This document shows positions 18,904 to 27,572 of a DNA stretch of 64,000 bases, piece after piece. The stretch spans positions 248,001-312,000 of the forward strand of contig NZ_SOEE01000007.1 of the NCBI RefSeq assembly GCF_004366035.1, written 5' to 3'. Below the pieces are notes generated by a model that was given only the letters and a program-made list of their open reading frames with translations, did no database searches and was not told where the DNA came from. Both the position numbers and the translations under genes were made by a program. Source of the DNA: Cytobacillus oceanisediminis (lineage in GTDB: Bacteria; Bacillota; Bacilli; Bacillales; Cytobacillaceae). Positions within the stretch are counted from its first letter, which is position 1, and each line of letters opens with the position of its first letter.

Positions 18904-19779
18904 TTAACCTAAATATCTCCAGAAATTACCGTATTTTGCAGGTGCATATTCAGCTATTTGTTTTAGCTGAAGCTTTTTCATTTCCCTGTTCACTTCGCTG
19001 TCTGACATATTATATACAACAGAGATTTCCTTGCTGGCCACTAGCTTAAAGTATTTTAAGAAATATTCCAGTGGCGGCAAAGGAGCACGTTCAGGTTTAG
19101 CAGGAAGCATTTCCTCCAAAATCTGTTCATAAATTTCATAGGGATAATAACCGGTGACTTTGATGCCTTCATCTTCTATATTTTCATTAAAAAAGACAAG
19201 AGTGGGTATTTCTTGAACATCCATTTCAGAAGTGATTTTTAAATCACATTGGAAAGCCTTTGCTGCACTATCTGAATGAATATCAGAAACAAATTCTACG
19301 ACATCCAGACCGACTTCCTTAGCACAATCCTTTAAAACTTCAAAATTAGACACATTCTGCTTTTCAAGAAATAAAACCTCCTGAAGCTTGCGTAAAAATC
19401 TGATGCCGGCTTTTCTCCCTTGCAATTCCGCAGCTTTAATTGCAACCGAAGCCAGGTGGGGTGAAGAAATCGGATTTTCGAACCAGACGTTCCCGTCACA
19501 GGACATTCCAGAGCGGCTTGCTGTTTTCTCCCACAAATCAGCAATGTTCTCGTAGTTTTGCCTTTTCCCCATATTTAACGTTGCCAGCCTGCCGCTTAAT
19601 ACATGCTTTATGGAAAAATAGCGGCCATATTCAATCAGGAGCTTTTTTAAAATTGGCTCCAAAGCCCAGCATTCTGGGCAAAGGGGATCAACAAACATAT
19701 AGACTTCTATTGGTTTTTTTTCACTGCCGTGGCAATGTGGAGATGTAAGCTTGTTTGCATTAGATTCTGGCTTATTCAC
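18904..19779 (-). CDS. spxH: ClpXP adaptor SpxH (YjbH)
   Basis: 291 residues. A His/Cys-rich N-terminus (HCHGSEKKP) leads into a DsbA/FrnE-like thioredoxin fold with DPLC34-P-E-C37-W. The segments [14 protein letters not shown] and [17 protein letters not shown] match the YjbH family. Known role: it binds Spx and delivers it to ClpXP; disulfide stress makes it aggregate, which stabilises Spx. The start is GTG with AAAGGTG upstream, overlapping the yjbI stop by four bases (GTGA), so the genes are coupled. Confidence 0.95.
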   Translation of the reverse strand: MNKPESNANKLTSPHCHGSEKKPIEVYMFVDPLCPECWALEPILKKLLIEYGRYFSIKHVLSGRLATLNMGKRQNYENIADLWEKTASRSGMSCDGNVWFENPISSPHLASVAIKAAELQGRKAGIRFLRKLQEVLFLEKQNVSNFEVLKDCAKEVGLDVVEFVSDIHSDSAAKAFQCDLKITSEMDVQEIPTLVFFNENIEDEGIKVTGYYPYEIYEQILEEMLPAKPERAPLPPLEYFLKYFKLVASKEISVVYNMSDSEVNREMKKLQLKQIAEYAPAKYGNFWRYLG

Positions 19780-20180
19780 GAGCTTTCACCTTTCACGCCG
19801 TTTTCAGGTGTATTGATCATATGCTGGGCAGTGAGCACAAGCCTTGCAAAAAAGTCTTCCCTCAAGCGCCCATCAAGCCTAATTTCGTCCATTGCTTCAT
19901 TCATGCATGAAAGCCAGGCCTTTGCCCGCGTTTCCGTTATGGGAAAAGGCATGTGCCGAGCACGAAGCATCGGATGTCCATGTTCTGAAGTATATAAAGG
20001 GGGTCCCCCTAAATACTGGGTCATAAACTGCTTTTGTCTTCTGGCTGTCTCTGTCAGGTCATCTGGAAAAATAGGAACGAGATCAGGATGTTGTCCTACG
20101 CGCCGGTAGAAAGCGTCAATTAGCTGGTGAAGCTTTTCCTCACCAATAGCGTCGAAGGGAGTGTGCATTTTCTCGGCCAT
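19776..20180 (-). CDS. yjbI: Truncated hemoglobin, group II (YjbI)
   Basis: 134 residues of 2/2 globin type: [28 protein letters not shown], the [28 protein letters not shown] region with the proximal haem-ligand histidine (the EHGHPMLR stretch), and [11 protein letters not shown]. It binds oxygen or NO species in the cytosol. Operonic with spxH, which is known to need YjbI for function in B. subtilis. An AAAAGGAGT site precedes the ATG. Confidence 0.95.
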   Translation of the reverse strand: MAEKMHTPFDAIGEEKLHQLIDAFYRRVGQHPDLVPIFPDDLTETARRQKQFMTQYLGGPPLYTSEHGHPMLRARHMPFPITETRAKAWLSCMNEAMDEIRLDGRLREDFFARLVLTAQHMINTPENGVKGESS

Positions 20181-20239
20181 ATTTAAAACTCCTTTTATGA
20201 GTTAATTCGTTTGTAAAAAAAACTTCCTATTTAATATTG

Positions 20240-20287
20240 AGAGATGTGATCTCTTTATATTCTATCAATGAGGGATTTATATCTCAA
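20240..20287 (-). promoter_or_regulatory. Promoter of yjbI-spxH with a palindrome at the start site
   Basis: On the minus strand, TTGAGA (20287-20282) and TAGAAT (20264-20259) are 17 bp apart. A perfect palindrome AGAGATGTGATCTCT (20240-20254) covers the expected transcription start, so a repressor site is plausible. Confidence 0.55.
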
Positions 20288-20360
20288 ACAAATAGCTTAC
20301 TCAGCCCTTTTGCCCGCTTTTTGATTCTTTTTTAAAAGAAAATGTAAAAATTCTGAAGCA

Positions 20361-20548
20361 GATAACTGTCTAGTGCAGCCCCACCTCGAGGTAAGGCACC
20401 AAGGATGGGGGGTCATGCAAACGTTGCCACAGGACAAGAAAACTGCGGCAGCGATACATCGCACGACCGAAAACGGCAGCTTTTGGGAGGACGTGCCGTT
20501 CTTAGTCTGCGCTCCTTCGTGGGCAAGGCGCTTGCGCTTTTCTTATAG
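20361..20548 (+). repeat. Dispersed Bacillaceae intergenic repeat, copy 1
   Basis: Begins GATAACTGTCTAG, contains the palindrome CCTCGAGG and GCACCAAGG, and ends GGCGCTTGCGCTTTTC. The GC content is well above its surroundings. A second copy with the same landmarks in reverse lies at 38267-38373, and a fragment at 22543-22588. Apart from this element, the 20181-20638 gap holds only the yjbI promoter. The stretch is open in one frame but has no ribosome site or coding signal. Confidence 0.7.
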
Positions 20549-20599
20549 TATGGATTAAGCACATGCCGTCAATCCGAAACATTCGCCGAAAAGGATATG

Positions 20600-20629
20600 A
20601 AAAAGCCGCCCGGTAAATTCGGGCGGCTG
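20600..20629 (-). terminator. Terminator of cwlQ
   Basis: AGCCGCCCG/CGGGCGGCT around GTAAATT, with the minus-strand T-run from AAAA at 20600-20604. Confidence 0.9.
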
Positions 20630-20638
20630 AAATTAGCC

Positions 20639-21280
20639 TTAAGCCATAATGGAAGAGGTCACTTTCTTTATGTAATTCAGTGTTTCTCTAAAAGGGGGGA
20701 CTCCTCCGTATTTATCTACATTTCCAGGTCCGGCATTATAGGCAGCCAGTGCAAGTTCTACATTATCAGCATACCTGTCCATCATTTGCCGTAAATATTT
20801 GACTCCGGCAAAAATGTTCTCGGCAGGGTCGAAGATATTTTCAACGCCAAGCCCCTTGGCTGTATCGGGCATAAGCTGCATAAGCCCGGAAGCACCTGCA
20901 TGGCTGACTGCATTCGGATTAAAATTTGATTCCTGTTTAATGACTGAATTGATCAGGTTAACAGGTACATTAAACAGATCTGAAGCTTTTTGAATCAGAT
21001 CATCAAAATCACTATTTGAAGTTTCGGCAAATTTGGTTAGTTTAAGGGGCGGAAGAGCTGCAGCTTTAAGGGTATCTGTTTGTAAAACACTAAAATAAGG
21101 TTCCAGAGACGCAACTGCCCCCAGTCCTCCTTTTACTTGATGTGATGAACCGGAATTTTCCGTAACTAACCCGGCCAACAGCTCTTGAAACAGAGGGTTT
21201 GAAGTATTCGTTTGCTTAGAATTATTAAAACCTTGCAGTGCCTGCAGCTCTATCAATATTTTCAACTGATTTACGTTCAT
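20639..21280 (-). CDS. cwlQ: Soluble lytic transglycosylase CwlQ (YjbJ)
   Basis: 213 residues from the ATG at 21280, chosen for AAGGAGC 8 nt upstream. The N-terminal 100 residues are low-complexity. The C-terminal half is an SLT domain: SVIKQESNFNPNAVSHAGASGLMQLMP with the catalytic glutamate in KQESNF, then IFAGVKYLRQMMDRY and LALAAYNAGPGNVDKYGGVPPF. It cleaves peptidoglycan glycan strands. No clear signal peptide is visible, as in B. subtilis YjbJ, which is described as having both muramidase and transglycosylase activity. Confidence 0.9.
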   Translation of the reverse strand: MNVNQLKILIELQALQGFNNSKQTNTSNPLFQELLAGLVTENSGSSHQVKGGLGAVASLEPYFSVLQTDTLKAAALPPLKLTKFAETSNSDFDDLIQKASDLFNVPVNLINSVIKQESNFNPNAVSHAGASGLMQLMPDTAKGLGVENIFDPAENIFAGVKYLRQMMDRYADNVELALAAYNAGPGNVDKYGGVPPFRETLNYIKKVTSSIMA

Positions 21281-21312
21281 TGTATTGCTCCTTGGCAAAA
21301 GGTGTACTTCTA

Positions 21313-21903
21313 TTAATCCTTTTGCTGTCTGTATTTTTCGCTATAAAACCTCTTAATTTTATTTTCGGTCTTCCTGACAGGAATGTTAAGCTGTTTGAGC
21401 AAATTATGAAAAATCAATTCACCTTCATTCCTGTTATCCACTTCATATTCTAACTCAAAATCTTCCTTATTTAAATATCGGCTGTGATCAAGAACAGCCA
21501 CTCCTTTCATGTATTCTTTCTCTGCACGTTTTGTTGCGAGAGTACCAAAGTACTGAAGTTTATCTGTCTTTATGCCCAGCTCCTTTAGGGATCTTATTAT
21601 CAGTTCAGTGGGAATTTTCCCAGTCTGGATCATCTCTGCAGCTTCGGACTCAGTAAGATTTTCATTGGTCTCCAATAGTCCTTCAGGGTGGGGCTGTTTA
21701 AGAGTCAATTCAAATGAGCCATTTTTCTGTCTGATCCTTAAGGCACTTCCTTTAGCCTTCAATAAAAAATCCGGTGTATCAAAGTAATGATTCTCCTGTT
21801 CGGAAAAATCCTCTCTCCTTATGTTCAAAAAATCTATTAATGAGGAAAATTCCTCTCTGGTGACCATATTTTTAAATTCAATTTCAATATTTTTGTTAGA
21901 CAA
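21313..21903 (-). CDS. yjbK: CYTH-domain protein YjbK
   Basis: 196 residues starting at TTG (21903) after CTGAGGTG. The N-terminal E7-I-E9-F-K11 is the ExExK metal/triphosphate motif of the CYTH superfamily. Alternating basic strands follow (ALRIRQKNGSFELTLKQP, ATKRAEKEYMKGVAVLDHSRY). CYTH enzymes bind triphosphorylated substrates, for example as triphosphatases; the substrate here is unknown. It sits upstream of cwlQ and divergent from yjbL-yjbM, as in B. subtilis. Confidence 0.9.
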   Translation of the reverse strand: MSNKNIEIEFKNMVTREEFSSLIDFLNIRREDFSEQENHYFDTPDFLLKAKGSALRIRQKNGSFELTLKQPHPEGLLETNENLTESEAAEMIQTGKIPTELIIRSLKELGIKTDKLQYFGTLATKRAEKEYMKGVAVLDHSRYLNKEDFELEYEVDNRNEGELIFHNLLKQLNIPVRKTENKIKRFYSEKYRQQKD

Positions 21904-22128
21904 GCCACTACACCTCAGCTATAAGTAATTTCCTGTATTATCTCCTTAATCAGGATGGACTTCAATCTTTGAAGTTTTTTTTATTTTTGTGATAAAGTCA
22001 TCAGGGGAGTTTGCTTCATGTTTAACTGAACTTTCGAGGTGCAGGACTGTGGCTGTGAAAATTGAATCAGGGGTTTTACTGTCCATAAAATCTGCGATAG
22101 AATAGGTAATGACAATGGAGGTAGAAAA

Positions 22129-22494
22129 ATGAAACAGAAACTTACAGTTGTAAATGCAGAATGGATTGAAAATGAATTAATCTTGGAAATAGATGCTGGA
22201 ACAGTCTCAGGCTTAACAGCCATGCAGCAAATATTGGCTGATTCCGACAACCTATCATTTATTTACATAGCAGAACAAAATGATGACTATACATATATTT
22301 CGCTTCCTGAAACAGTCTGGCCGGAACTAAAAAAGGCACTGGATGGCCAAATGCGTGTTTTTGCTTCTGATCGTAATCATGTTCGCATTGAACTGGCAGG
22401 CTTTCATGAGGAATTAGGAGATTTAGTAGAAAATATCCGCGGGAACAGCAATTATGGAAATGAAATGGTAGAAAAAGTAGAGAACTTATTTTAA
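22129..22494 (+). CDS. yjbL: UPF0738 family protein YjbL
   Basis: 121 residues, acidic and soluble: MKQKLTVVNAEWIENELILEIDAG at the start, DDYTYISLPETVWPELKKAL in the middle, FHEELGDLVENIRGNSNYGNEMVEKVENLF at the end. This pattern and the position before yjbM identify it as YjbL. TGGAGG lies 8 nt before the ATG. A candidate sigma-A promoter (TTTACT, 17 bp, TAGAAT) lies about 25 nt upstream of the ribosome site. The function is unknown. Confidence 0.86.
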   Translation: MKQKLTVVNAEWIENELILEIDAGTVSGLTAMQQILADSDNLSFIYIAEQNDDYTYISLPETVWPELKKALDGQMRVFASDRNHVRIELAGFHEELGDLVENIRGNSNYGNEMVEKVENLF

Positions 22495-22542
22495 TTAAAT
22501 GTTTGAATAACGAAAAACTTGGATAAAGAGATAGGCTGTGTT

Positions 22543-22588
22543 ACCCCCTCTCGAAGTCGGGGGTGGTCGAGGCGCTTGCGTTTTCTAA
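22543..22588 (+). repeat. Dispersed repeat fragment, copy 3, upstream of yjbM
   Basis: ACCCCC/GGGGGT palindrome around TCTCGAAGTC, followed by GTCGAGGCGCTTGCGTTTTCT, which matches the distal half of the repeat at 20361-20548. It lies immediately before the yjbM ribosome site. Confidence 0.55.
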
Positions 22589-22613
22589 CTTCGGATATTT
22601 GGTGGTGTTGCAG

Positions 22614-23252
22614 GTGAAGCATTGGGATTTATTTTTGGCGCCATATAAGCAGGCGATCGAAGAATTAAAAATAAAGCTAAAAGGCATGAGAAGCCAATTT
22701 GAAATGGATTCTACCCATTCTCCGATTGAATTTGTTACTGGTAGGGTAAAGCCTATTGCAAGCATTCTTGATAAGGCAAACCAAAAAGGCATTCCTCTCG
22801 ACAAATTGGAATCTGAAATGCAGGATATTGCCGGTGTTAGAATGATGTGCCAATTTGTAGATGATATTAAGAGAGTGGTTGAACTATTAAGACAAAGAAA
22901 TGACTTTGAAATTGTTGAAGAAAGAGATTACATATCTCATAAAAAAGCAAGCGGTTACCGCTCTTACCATGTCGTGATCCGCTATCCTGTTCAGACAATA
23001 AAAGGAGAGAAGAAAATCCTCGCAGAGATTCAAATCAGAACGCTTGCCATGAATTTCTGGGCCACGGTTGAACATTCGTTAAATTATAAATATAAGGGCC
23101 AATTCCCTGAAGATATCCAGATGAGGCTCCAGAGAGCGGCAGAGGCTGCTTTCAGGCTTGATGAAGAAATGTCACTCATTCGCGGTGAGATTCAGGATGC
23201 CCAGGCATTCTTTACAAGGAAAAAGGAAAAGCAGCAAAAGGGAGAAAACTAA
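22614..23252 (+). CDS. yjbM: Small alarmone synthetase YjbM/SasB (RelQ)
   Basis: 212 residues from a GTG at 22614, with a GGTGGTG site 6 nt upstream. The frame is open back to 22563, but that part is repeat sequence, and homologues begin near KHWDLFLAPYKQ. Synthetase motifs are intact: FVTGRVKPIASILDKA, DIAGVRMMCQFVDDI, GYRSYHVVIRYP, LAEIQIRTLAMNFWATVEHSLNYKYKG. It makes (p)ppGpp or pGpp from GTP/GDP and ATP. Followed 25 bp later by nadK, likely cotranscribed. Confidence 0.94.
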   Translation: MKHWDLFLAPYKQAIEELKIKLKGMRSQFEMDSTHSPIEFVTGRVKPIASILDKANQKGIPLDKLESEMQDIAGVRMMCQFVDDIKRVVELLRQRNDFEIVEERDYISHKKASGYRSYHVVIRYPVQTIKGEKKILAEIQIRTLAMNFWATVEHSLNYKYKGQFPEDIQMRLQRAAEAAFRLDEEMSLIRGEIQDAQAFFTRKKEKQQKGEN

Positions 23253-23277
23253 CGTATAAAAGAGGAGCTTGGATAAG

Positions 23278-24072
23278 ATGAAATTTGCCATTACCTCAAA
23301 AGGAGATTCAAAATCTAATACACTCATGCACAAAATGAGAACCTATTTATTGGACTTCGAGCTTACATATGATGAAGAAGAGCCTGATATAGTCATATCG
23401 GTAGGCGGGGATGGCACCTTGCTTTATGCCTTTCACCGATACAGCAGCCGTCTGGACAAGACCGCGTTTGTTGGTATACATACAGGCCATCTTGGGTTTT
23501 ATGCAGATTGGGTGCCGGAGGAAATCGAAAAGCTTGTCATTGCAATTGCTAAAACCCCGTATCAGGTGATTGAATATCCGCTCCTGGAAGTGATTATCCG
23601 CTACCAGCATGGCGGCAAAGAAACCCGCTATCTTGCATTGAATGAATCAACTGTCAAAGCGGTGGAAGGCACTTTAGTAATGGATGTGGAGATACGCGGC
23701 CAGCATTTTGAACGGTTCCGGGGAGATGGTCTTTGTGTTTCTACTCCATCTGGAAGTACAGCTTATAATAAGGCGCTGGGCGGTGCCATCCTGCACCCTT
23801 CCTTGCCTGCCATCCAGCTTGCTGAAATGGCTTCCATTAATAACAAGGTTTTCCGTACAGTGGGCTCTCCGCTCGTACTGCCGGCACACCATACATGCAT
23901 GCTGAAGCCTGTGAATGAGCCGGATTTTCAAATTACCATTGATCATTTGACTCTTCTTCATAAGGATGTAAAATCAATACAATTCAGAGTGGCAGATGAG
24001 AAAATCCGTTTTGCCAGGTTCAGGCCATTCCCATTCTGGAAAAGGGTTCACGATTCATTTGTCGCTGATTGA
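23278..24072 (+). CDS. nadK: NAD kinase
   Basis: 264 residues from the ATG at 23278; a TTG at 23269 is too close to the GAGGAG site. The GGDGT nucleotide motif is at residues 43-47 ([14 protein letters not shown]). NE in LALNEST, the [26 protein letters not shown] substrate loop and the C-terminal [14 protein letters not shown] follow. It phosphorylates NAD to NADP in the cytosol. It forms an operon with yjbM and probably yjbO, 77 bp downstream. Confidence 0.95.
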   Translation: MKFAITSKGDSKSNTLMHKMRTYLLDFELTYDEEEPDIVISVGGDGTLLYAFHRYSSRLDKTAFVGIHTGHLGFYADWVPEEIEKLVIAIAKTPYQVIEYPLLEVIIRYQHGGKETRYLALNESTVKAVEGTLVMDVEIRGQHFERFRGDGLCVSTPSGSTAYNKALGGAILHPSLPAIQLAEMASINNKVFRTVGSPLVLPAHHTCMLKPVNEPDFQITIDHLTLLHKDVKSIQFRVADEKIRFARFRPFPFWKRVHDSFVAD

Positions 24073-24149
24073 AAAAGGAACTATTCAGTATTTAGAATCG
24101 CTTATTTTAATAAGCCCGTTACTTCTTACAGAACAGGAGCCTATAGCTC

Positions 24150-25034
24150 ATGGCGCGTTTTGAATTACAATGGAAAATTACTGCCCTGCAGGCGGGCTCG
24201 TTAATCAGGGGATTTTTAAAAGAAAATGATATTTCTAAAACTGCACTCACTGACATAAAATTTGCTGGGGGCTTCATTAAAGTGAACAATCAGGAAGTCA
24301 ATGTCCGCTACGAGCTAAAGGAGGGAGATATTCTTCGGGTTGGATTCCCTGAAGAAGTTCCCAGTAAAGGCATGAAGGGGGAAGACTTGCCCCTTGATAT
24401 TCTTTATGAAGATGATTATCTTCTTGTAGTAAATAAACCTGCAGGTGTGAGTACCATTCCTTCCAGAGAACATCCTTCGGGAAGTTTGGCTAATCGTCTG
24501 ATTGGGTATTATCAGCGAATAGGCTTAAAGTCTGCTGCGCATATTGTGACTCGACTCGATCGAGATACTTCTGGCCTGGTTTTAATAGCGAAACACAGGC
24601 ATGTGCATCATTTGTTTAGCCAGCAGCAGCGATGCCGTAAAATCCAGCGGACGTATGAAGCCTTTGCAGAAGGGACAATCAGCCGGGATGCCGGTACTAT
24701 AGAACAGCCGATTGGAAGAAAAGAAGACAGTATTATTGAGCGGAAAGTTAGTGAGGCAGGCCAATATGCATGTACTCATTATCAGGTAATCAGCCGGCAC
24801 AAGGAATTTACACATGTAAAATTAAAGCTTGAAACTGGCAGAACTCACCAGATCAGAGTCCATTTGGCATGGCTTGGTTATCCTCTTGCAGGTGATGAAT
24901 TGTATGGAGGCACAAGGCAATTTATCAGGAGGCAGGCACTGCACTGCTGCAGCCTTTCCTTTTATCATCCCTTTCTGCACAGAACTCTTATGTTTAAACA
25001 GCTGTTTCCAGAAGATATGAATTGTCTATTATAA
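24150..25034 (+). CDS. yjbO: RluA-family pseudouridine synthase YjbO
   Basis: 294 residues. A possible S4-like N-terminal region (ISKTALTDIKFAGGFIKVNNQEVNVRYELKEGD) precedes the catalytic core LPLDILYEDDYLLVVNKPAGV. The RluA signature HIVTRLDRDTSGLVLIAKH has catalytic Asp137. RTHQIRVHLAWLGYPLAGDELYGG follows. It isomerises uridine in rRNA or tRNA; the target site cannot be told from sequence. ACAGGAGC precedes the ATG. It is last in the yjbM-nadK-yjbO run. Confidence 0.92.
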   Translation: MARFELQWKITALQAGSLIRGFLKENDISKTALTDIKFAGGFIKVNNQEVNVRYELKEGDILRVGFPEEVPSKGMKGEDLPLDILYEDDYLLVVNKPAGVSTIPSREHPSGSLANRLIGYYQRIGLKSAAHIVTRLDRDTSGLVLIAKHRHVHHLFSQQQRCRKIQRTYEAFAEGTISRDAGTIEQPIGRKEDSIIERKVSEAGQYACTHYQVISRHKEFTHVKLKLETGRTHQIRVHLAWLGYPLAGDELYGGTRQFIRRQALHCCSLSFYHPFLHRTLMFKQLFPEDMNCLL

Positions 25035-25058
25035 AAGCCGGCATTTGCCGGCTTTTTG
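25033..25058. terminator. Terminator between yjbO and prpE
   Basis: AAAAGCCGGC/GCCGGCTTTT with an ATTT loop. A-run and T-run on either side suit both convergent genes. Confidence 0.9.
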
Positions 25059-25060
25059 GA

Positions 25061-25795
25061 TTAAATCTTCCTAAACTTCTCTTCTACATAAGGCATGCCT
25101 GACTGGACAGACATTAATTCCATTTCCGGATATCTAATTGCAGTTAATTTATTTCCAAAAACAGCGCCTGTATCAATATTATAGGTGTTATTGATTTTCC
25201 TGACTTCCTTTACAGGAGTATGCCCATAGACAACCGCTGCCTTACCCTCATACTGTTTAGCCCAATCCCGTCTCACAGGTGTCCCGTCAGGATTTTTTTC
25301 TCCAGTTATATCTCCGTAAAGAACAAAGGTTTTAACTTTTGATGAATGCATCCCAATGTAGCTTTCCTTAATTCCAGCATGGGCGATTACCAGTTTATTG
25401 TTGTCAAGCACATGGTATAGCGGTGCACTTTCATATAATTCCATAAATTTACTCTTCATTTCCATCTGTGATTGCGGGTCCAGCTGCTCATATTCAGCTG
25501 CTGTGGTTTCCAGGCCATGTGTAATTTGAACTTTATTTCCTAGAAAGTAGCGGTATAGTTTATTGCAATGATTGCCCGGGACATAGTAAGCCAGGTCATT
25601 TGCGGCAAGGTTATATACTGCATCGATGACTGCCAGAGATTCTGGTCCTCTGTCTGTTAAGTCTCCAACAAAGGCGAGTTTTCTATTACTTGGGTGGACA
25701 GGAAATCCCCTCTTCCATCTATAGCCCATTTTCAAAGTCAGTTCTTTCAATTCAGCAAAGCAGCCGTGAATATCACCAATAATATCAAGTCTCAT
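25061..25795 (-). CDS. prpE: Bis(5'-nucleosyl)-tetraphosphatase PrpE (calcineurin-like phosphatase)
   Basis: A 244-residue metallophosphatase. Metal motifs in order: GDIHG (residues 7-11), GDLTDRGP (44-51), GNHCNK (near 75), AHAGI, and GHTPV near the C-terminus. It hydrolyses Ap4A-type dinucleotides in the cytosol. AAAGGAGCC lies 8 nt before the ATG. A Fur/PerR-like 15-mer lies 43 bp upstream of the start, in the intergenic region shared with mgtE. Confidence 0.93.
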   Translation of the reverse strand: MRLDIIGDIHGCFAELKELTLKMGYRWKRGFPVHPSNRKLAFVGDLTDRGPESLAVIDAVYNLAANDLAYYVPGNHCNKLYRYFLGNKVQITHGLETTAAEYEQLDPQSQMEMKSKFMELYESAPLYHVLDNNKLVIAHAGIKESYIGMHSSKVKTFVLYGDITGEKNPDGTPVRRDWAKQYEGKAAVVYGHTPVKEVRKINNTYNIDTGAVFGNKLTAIRYPEMELMSVQSGMPYVEEKFRKI

Positions 25796-25837
25796 ATATA
25801 GGCTCCTTTAATAGTTCTACTGTTATGATATCAATTT

Positions 25838-25852
25838 TCATAATAATTATCA
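25838..25852. promoter_or_regulatory. Fur/PerR-like 7-1-7 box
   Basis: TCATAATAATTATCA matches the Fur consensus TGATAATnATTATCA at 13 of 14 fixed positions and the PerR consensus at 12 of 14. It lies within a larger inverted repeat (GTTATGATA/TATCATGAC, 25822-25855) close to the prpE promoter area. Confidence 0.45.
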
Positions 25853-25984
25853 TGACGTTTATTTTCAGCTTGCAGAGAAGCTTTAACGGTTTTAAGTTAA
25901 AGGAATGGGAAAATTAAAACTGAAAAGTACATTAACGTTCATTTGAATTTATGAATGTTCAGAGACGACAAAAAAACAAAGATT

Positions 25985-26180
25985 TGCTAGTATAGTGAAG
26001 TACGTTTTCCTGTTAGGCTTTTTAACGGGCAAGAAGCTCGTGGTTTCGTGTTTAACAAAAATACCGCTGGCAATATCAATTCCACAGCAAGAATGAAATT
26101 TTTCCAATTCACCTCAGGTTCCTGTGCTGGGGATAACATTTCAAAAAGAAGGTTTCATTGTATGAGAGGAGGTAATTTCT
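25985..26180 (+). promoter_or_regulatory. mgtE promoter and unassigned leader
   Basis: An extended -10 (TGC-TAGTAT, 25985-25993) with an ACGACA -35-like hexamer 17 bp upstream predicts a leader of about 180 nt. It begins with a CCTGTTA/TTAACGGG hairpin (26010-26030). I do not find the conserved core of the M-box Mg2+ riboswitch that often precedes mgtE. What senses Mg2+ here, if anything, is unclear. The rest of the 25796-25984 gap holds only the Fur-like box. Confidence 0.4.
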
Positions 26181-27560
26181 ATGGAAGATCGCGCAGTGGA
26201 AAGGGCAGATTCCCACATCAATACCAGTCTTCTAATCCAATCTTTACAAAATGAAGAAATTGATATCTTCAGGAATGAATTTCTTGATATGCACCCTTAT
26301 GATCAGGCTTCATTTTTTAAAGATCTGGATGAGGACATCCGGGCAAAAATTTATCTTTATCTCTCTCCGGAAGAAATGGCAGCTCTATTTGAAAATTTGG
26401 AGATTGAGGAAGAAGATTATAAAGACGTCCTTGCTGAGATGAATCCCCACTATGCAGCGGATATGCTTTCGGAAATGTATGCCGATGATGCAGTTGATGT
26501 TTTAAATGAACTAGATAAAGACCAGGTAGTCAGCTATTTGACAATTATGGATGATGAATCGGCAAAAGAAATTAAGGATTTGCTTCATTACGAAGAATAT
26601 ACAGCAGGAAGTATAATGACGACGGAATTTGTCTCACTGTCAGCCAATCAGACGGTTCGTTCTGCTATGTATATCCTGAAAAATGAAGCGCCAAGGGCGG
26701 AAACCATTTATTATGTGTACGTTGTTAATGACGAAAAAAAACTTATTGGCGTTATTTCATTAAGGGATTTAATAGTAAGTGATGATGATACGATGATTTC
26801 GGAAATCACAAATGACAGGGTAGTTTCCGTATCTGTCGGGGAAGATCAGGAAGAAGTCGCAAGAAAAATTAAAGACTATAACTTTCTCGCCGTACCGGTT
26901 GTGGATTTTCAAAACCATTTGCTGGGTATTATTACAGTTGATGATGTCATGGATGTCATGGAAGAAGAGGCATCTGATGATTATTCCAAATTGGCTGCTG
27001 TATCGGATATGGATCATATTGACAGGAATCCAGTTTCTGCAGCGCGTAAAAGGCTCCCCTGGCTTATCATCCTGCTGTTTTTGGGTATGTTAACTGCAAG
27101 CCTTATCGGAAGATTTGAGGATACCCTGGATAAGGTTGCAATTCTGGCTGTTTTCATTCCTCTTATTGCAGGGATGGCAGGAAATACAGGGACTCAGGCT
27201 TTGGCCGTTGCTGTCCGGGGTATTGCTACAGGTGACCTGGAGAAAGAAAATAAGTGGAAACTGGTGATAAGGGAAGCAGGGACTGGGTTAATTAATGGCG
27301 GAATTTGCGGTGTTCTTGTGACTTTCATTGTTTACTTCTGGAAAGGAAATTTCTTTCTTGGTGTTTTAGTTGGCGTTTCAATTTTGTTTACGTTGATAGT
27401 AGCCACCCTTGCCGGTGCGCTGATTCCATTGCTAATGCACAGGATGAAAATTGACCCGGCTGTTGCCTCAGGTCCATTTATTACAACTATTAATGATCTA
27501 ATCAGTATTTTAATTTATTTTGGAATGGCGACATTATTTATGAGCTACTTAACAGGCTAA
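26181..27560 (+). CDS. mgtE: Magnesium transporter MgtE
   Basis: 459 residues with the full MgtE layout: an N-domain of helical repeats (about 20-135, FEEDYKDVLAEMNPHYAADMLSEM), two CBS domains (about 140-265, GSIMTTEFVSLSANQTV and VPVVDFQNHLLGIITVDDVMDVMEEE), a plug helix, and a five-helix channel domain. The channel domain contains AVFIPLIAGMAGNTGTQALAVAVRG, whose GNTGTQ segment lines the pore. Mg2+ gates the cytosolic domains. GAGAGGAGG precedes the ATG. The next gene starts 12 bp downstream. Confidence 0.95.
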   Translation: MEDRAVERADSHINTSLLIQSLQNEEIDIFRNEFLDMHPYDQASFFKDLDEDIRAKIYLYLSPEEMAALFENLEIEEEDYKDVLAEMNPHYAADMLSEMYADDAVDVLNELDKDQVVSYLTIMDDESAKEIKDLLHYEEYTAGSIMTTEFVSLSANQTVRSAMYILKNEAPRAETIYYVYVVNDEKKLIGVISLRDLIVSDDDTMISEITNDRVVSVSVGEDQEEVARKIKDYNFLAVPVVDFQNHLLGIITVDDVMDVMEEEASDDYSKLAAVSDMDHIDRNPVSAARKRLPWLIILLFLGMLTASLIGRFEDTLDKVAILAVFIPLIAGMAGNTGTQALAVAVRGIATGDLEKENKWKLVIREAGTGLINGGICGVLVTFIVYFWKGNFFLGVLVGVSILFTLIVATLAGALIPLLMHRMKIDPAVASGPFITTINDLISILIYFGMATLFMSYLTG

Positions 27561-27572
27561 GGGGGTTATTTT

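Noticed and set aside
18783..19049. Open frame over RoxS and the spxH 3' end
   Set aside because: It overlaps a recognised RNA gene, a terminator and a conserved coding end.
20373..20558. 61-codon frame inside the dispersed repeat
   Set aside because: No ribosome site; explained by the GC-rich repeat element, whose other copy is not coding.
22563..22613. Upstream extension of YjbM
   Set aside because: It would encode repeat-derived residues and give a protein longer than the family; the GTG at 22614 has a better-spaced site.
25994..26180. M-box riboswitch before mgtE
   Set aside because: The conserved core segments expected for the M-box were not found; only a simple hairpin is clear.
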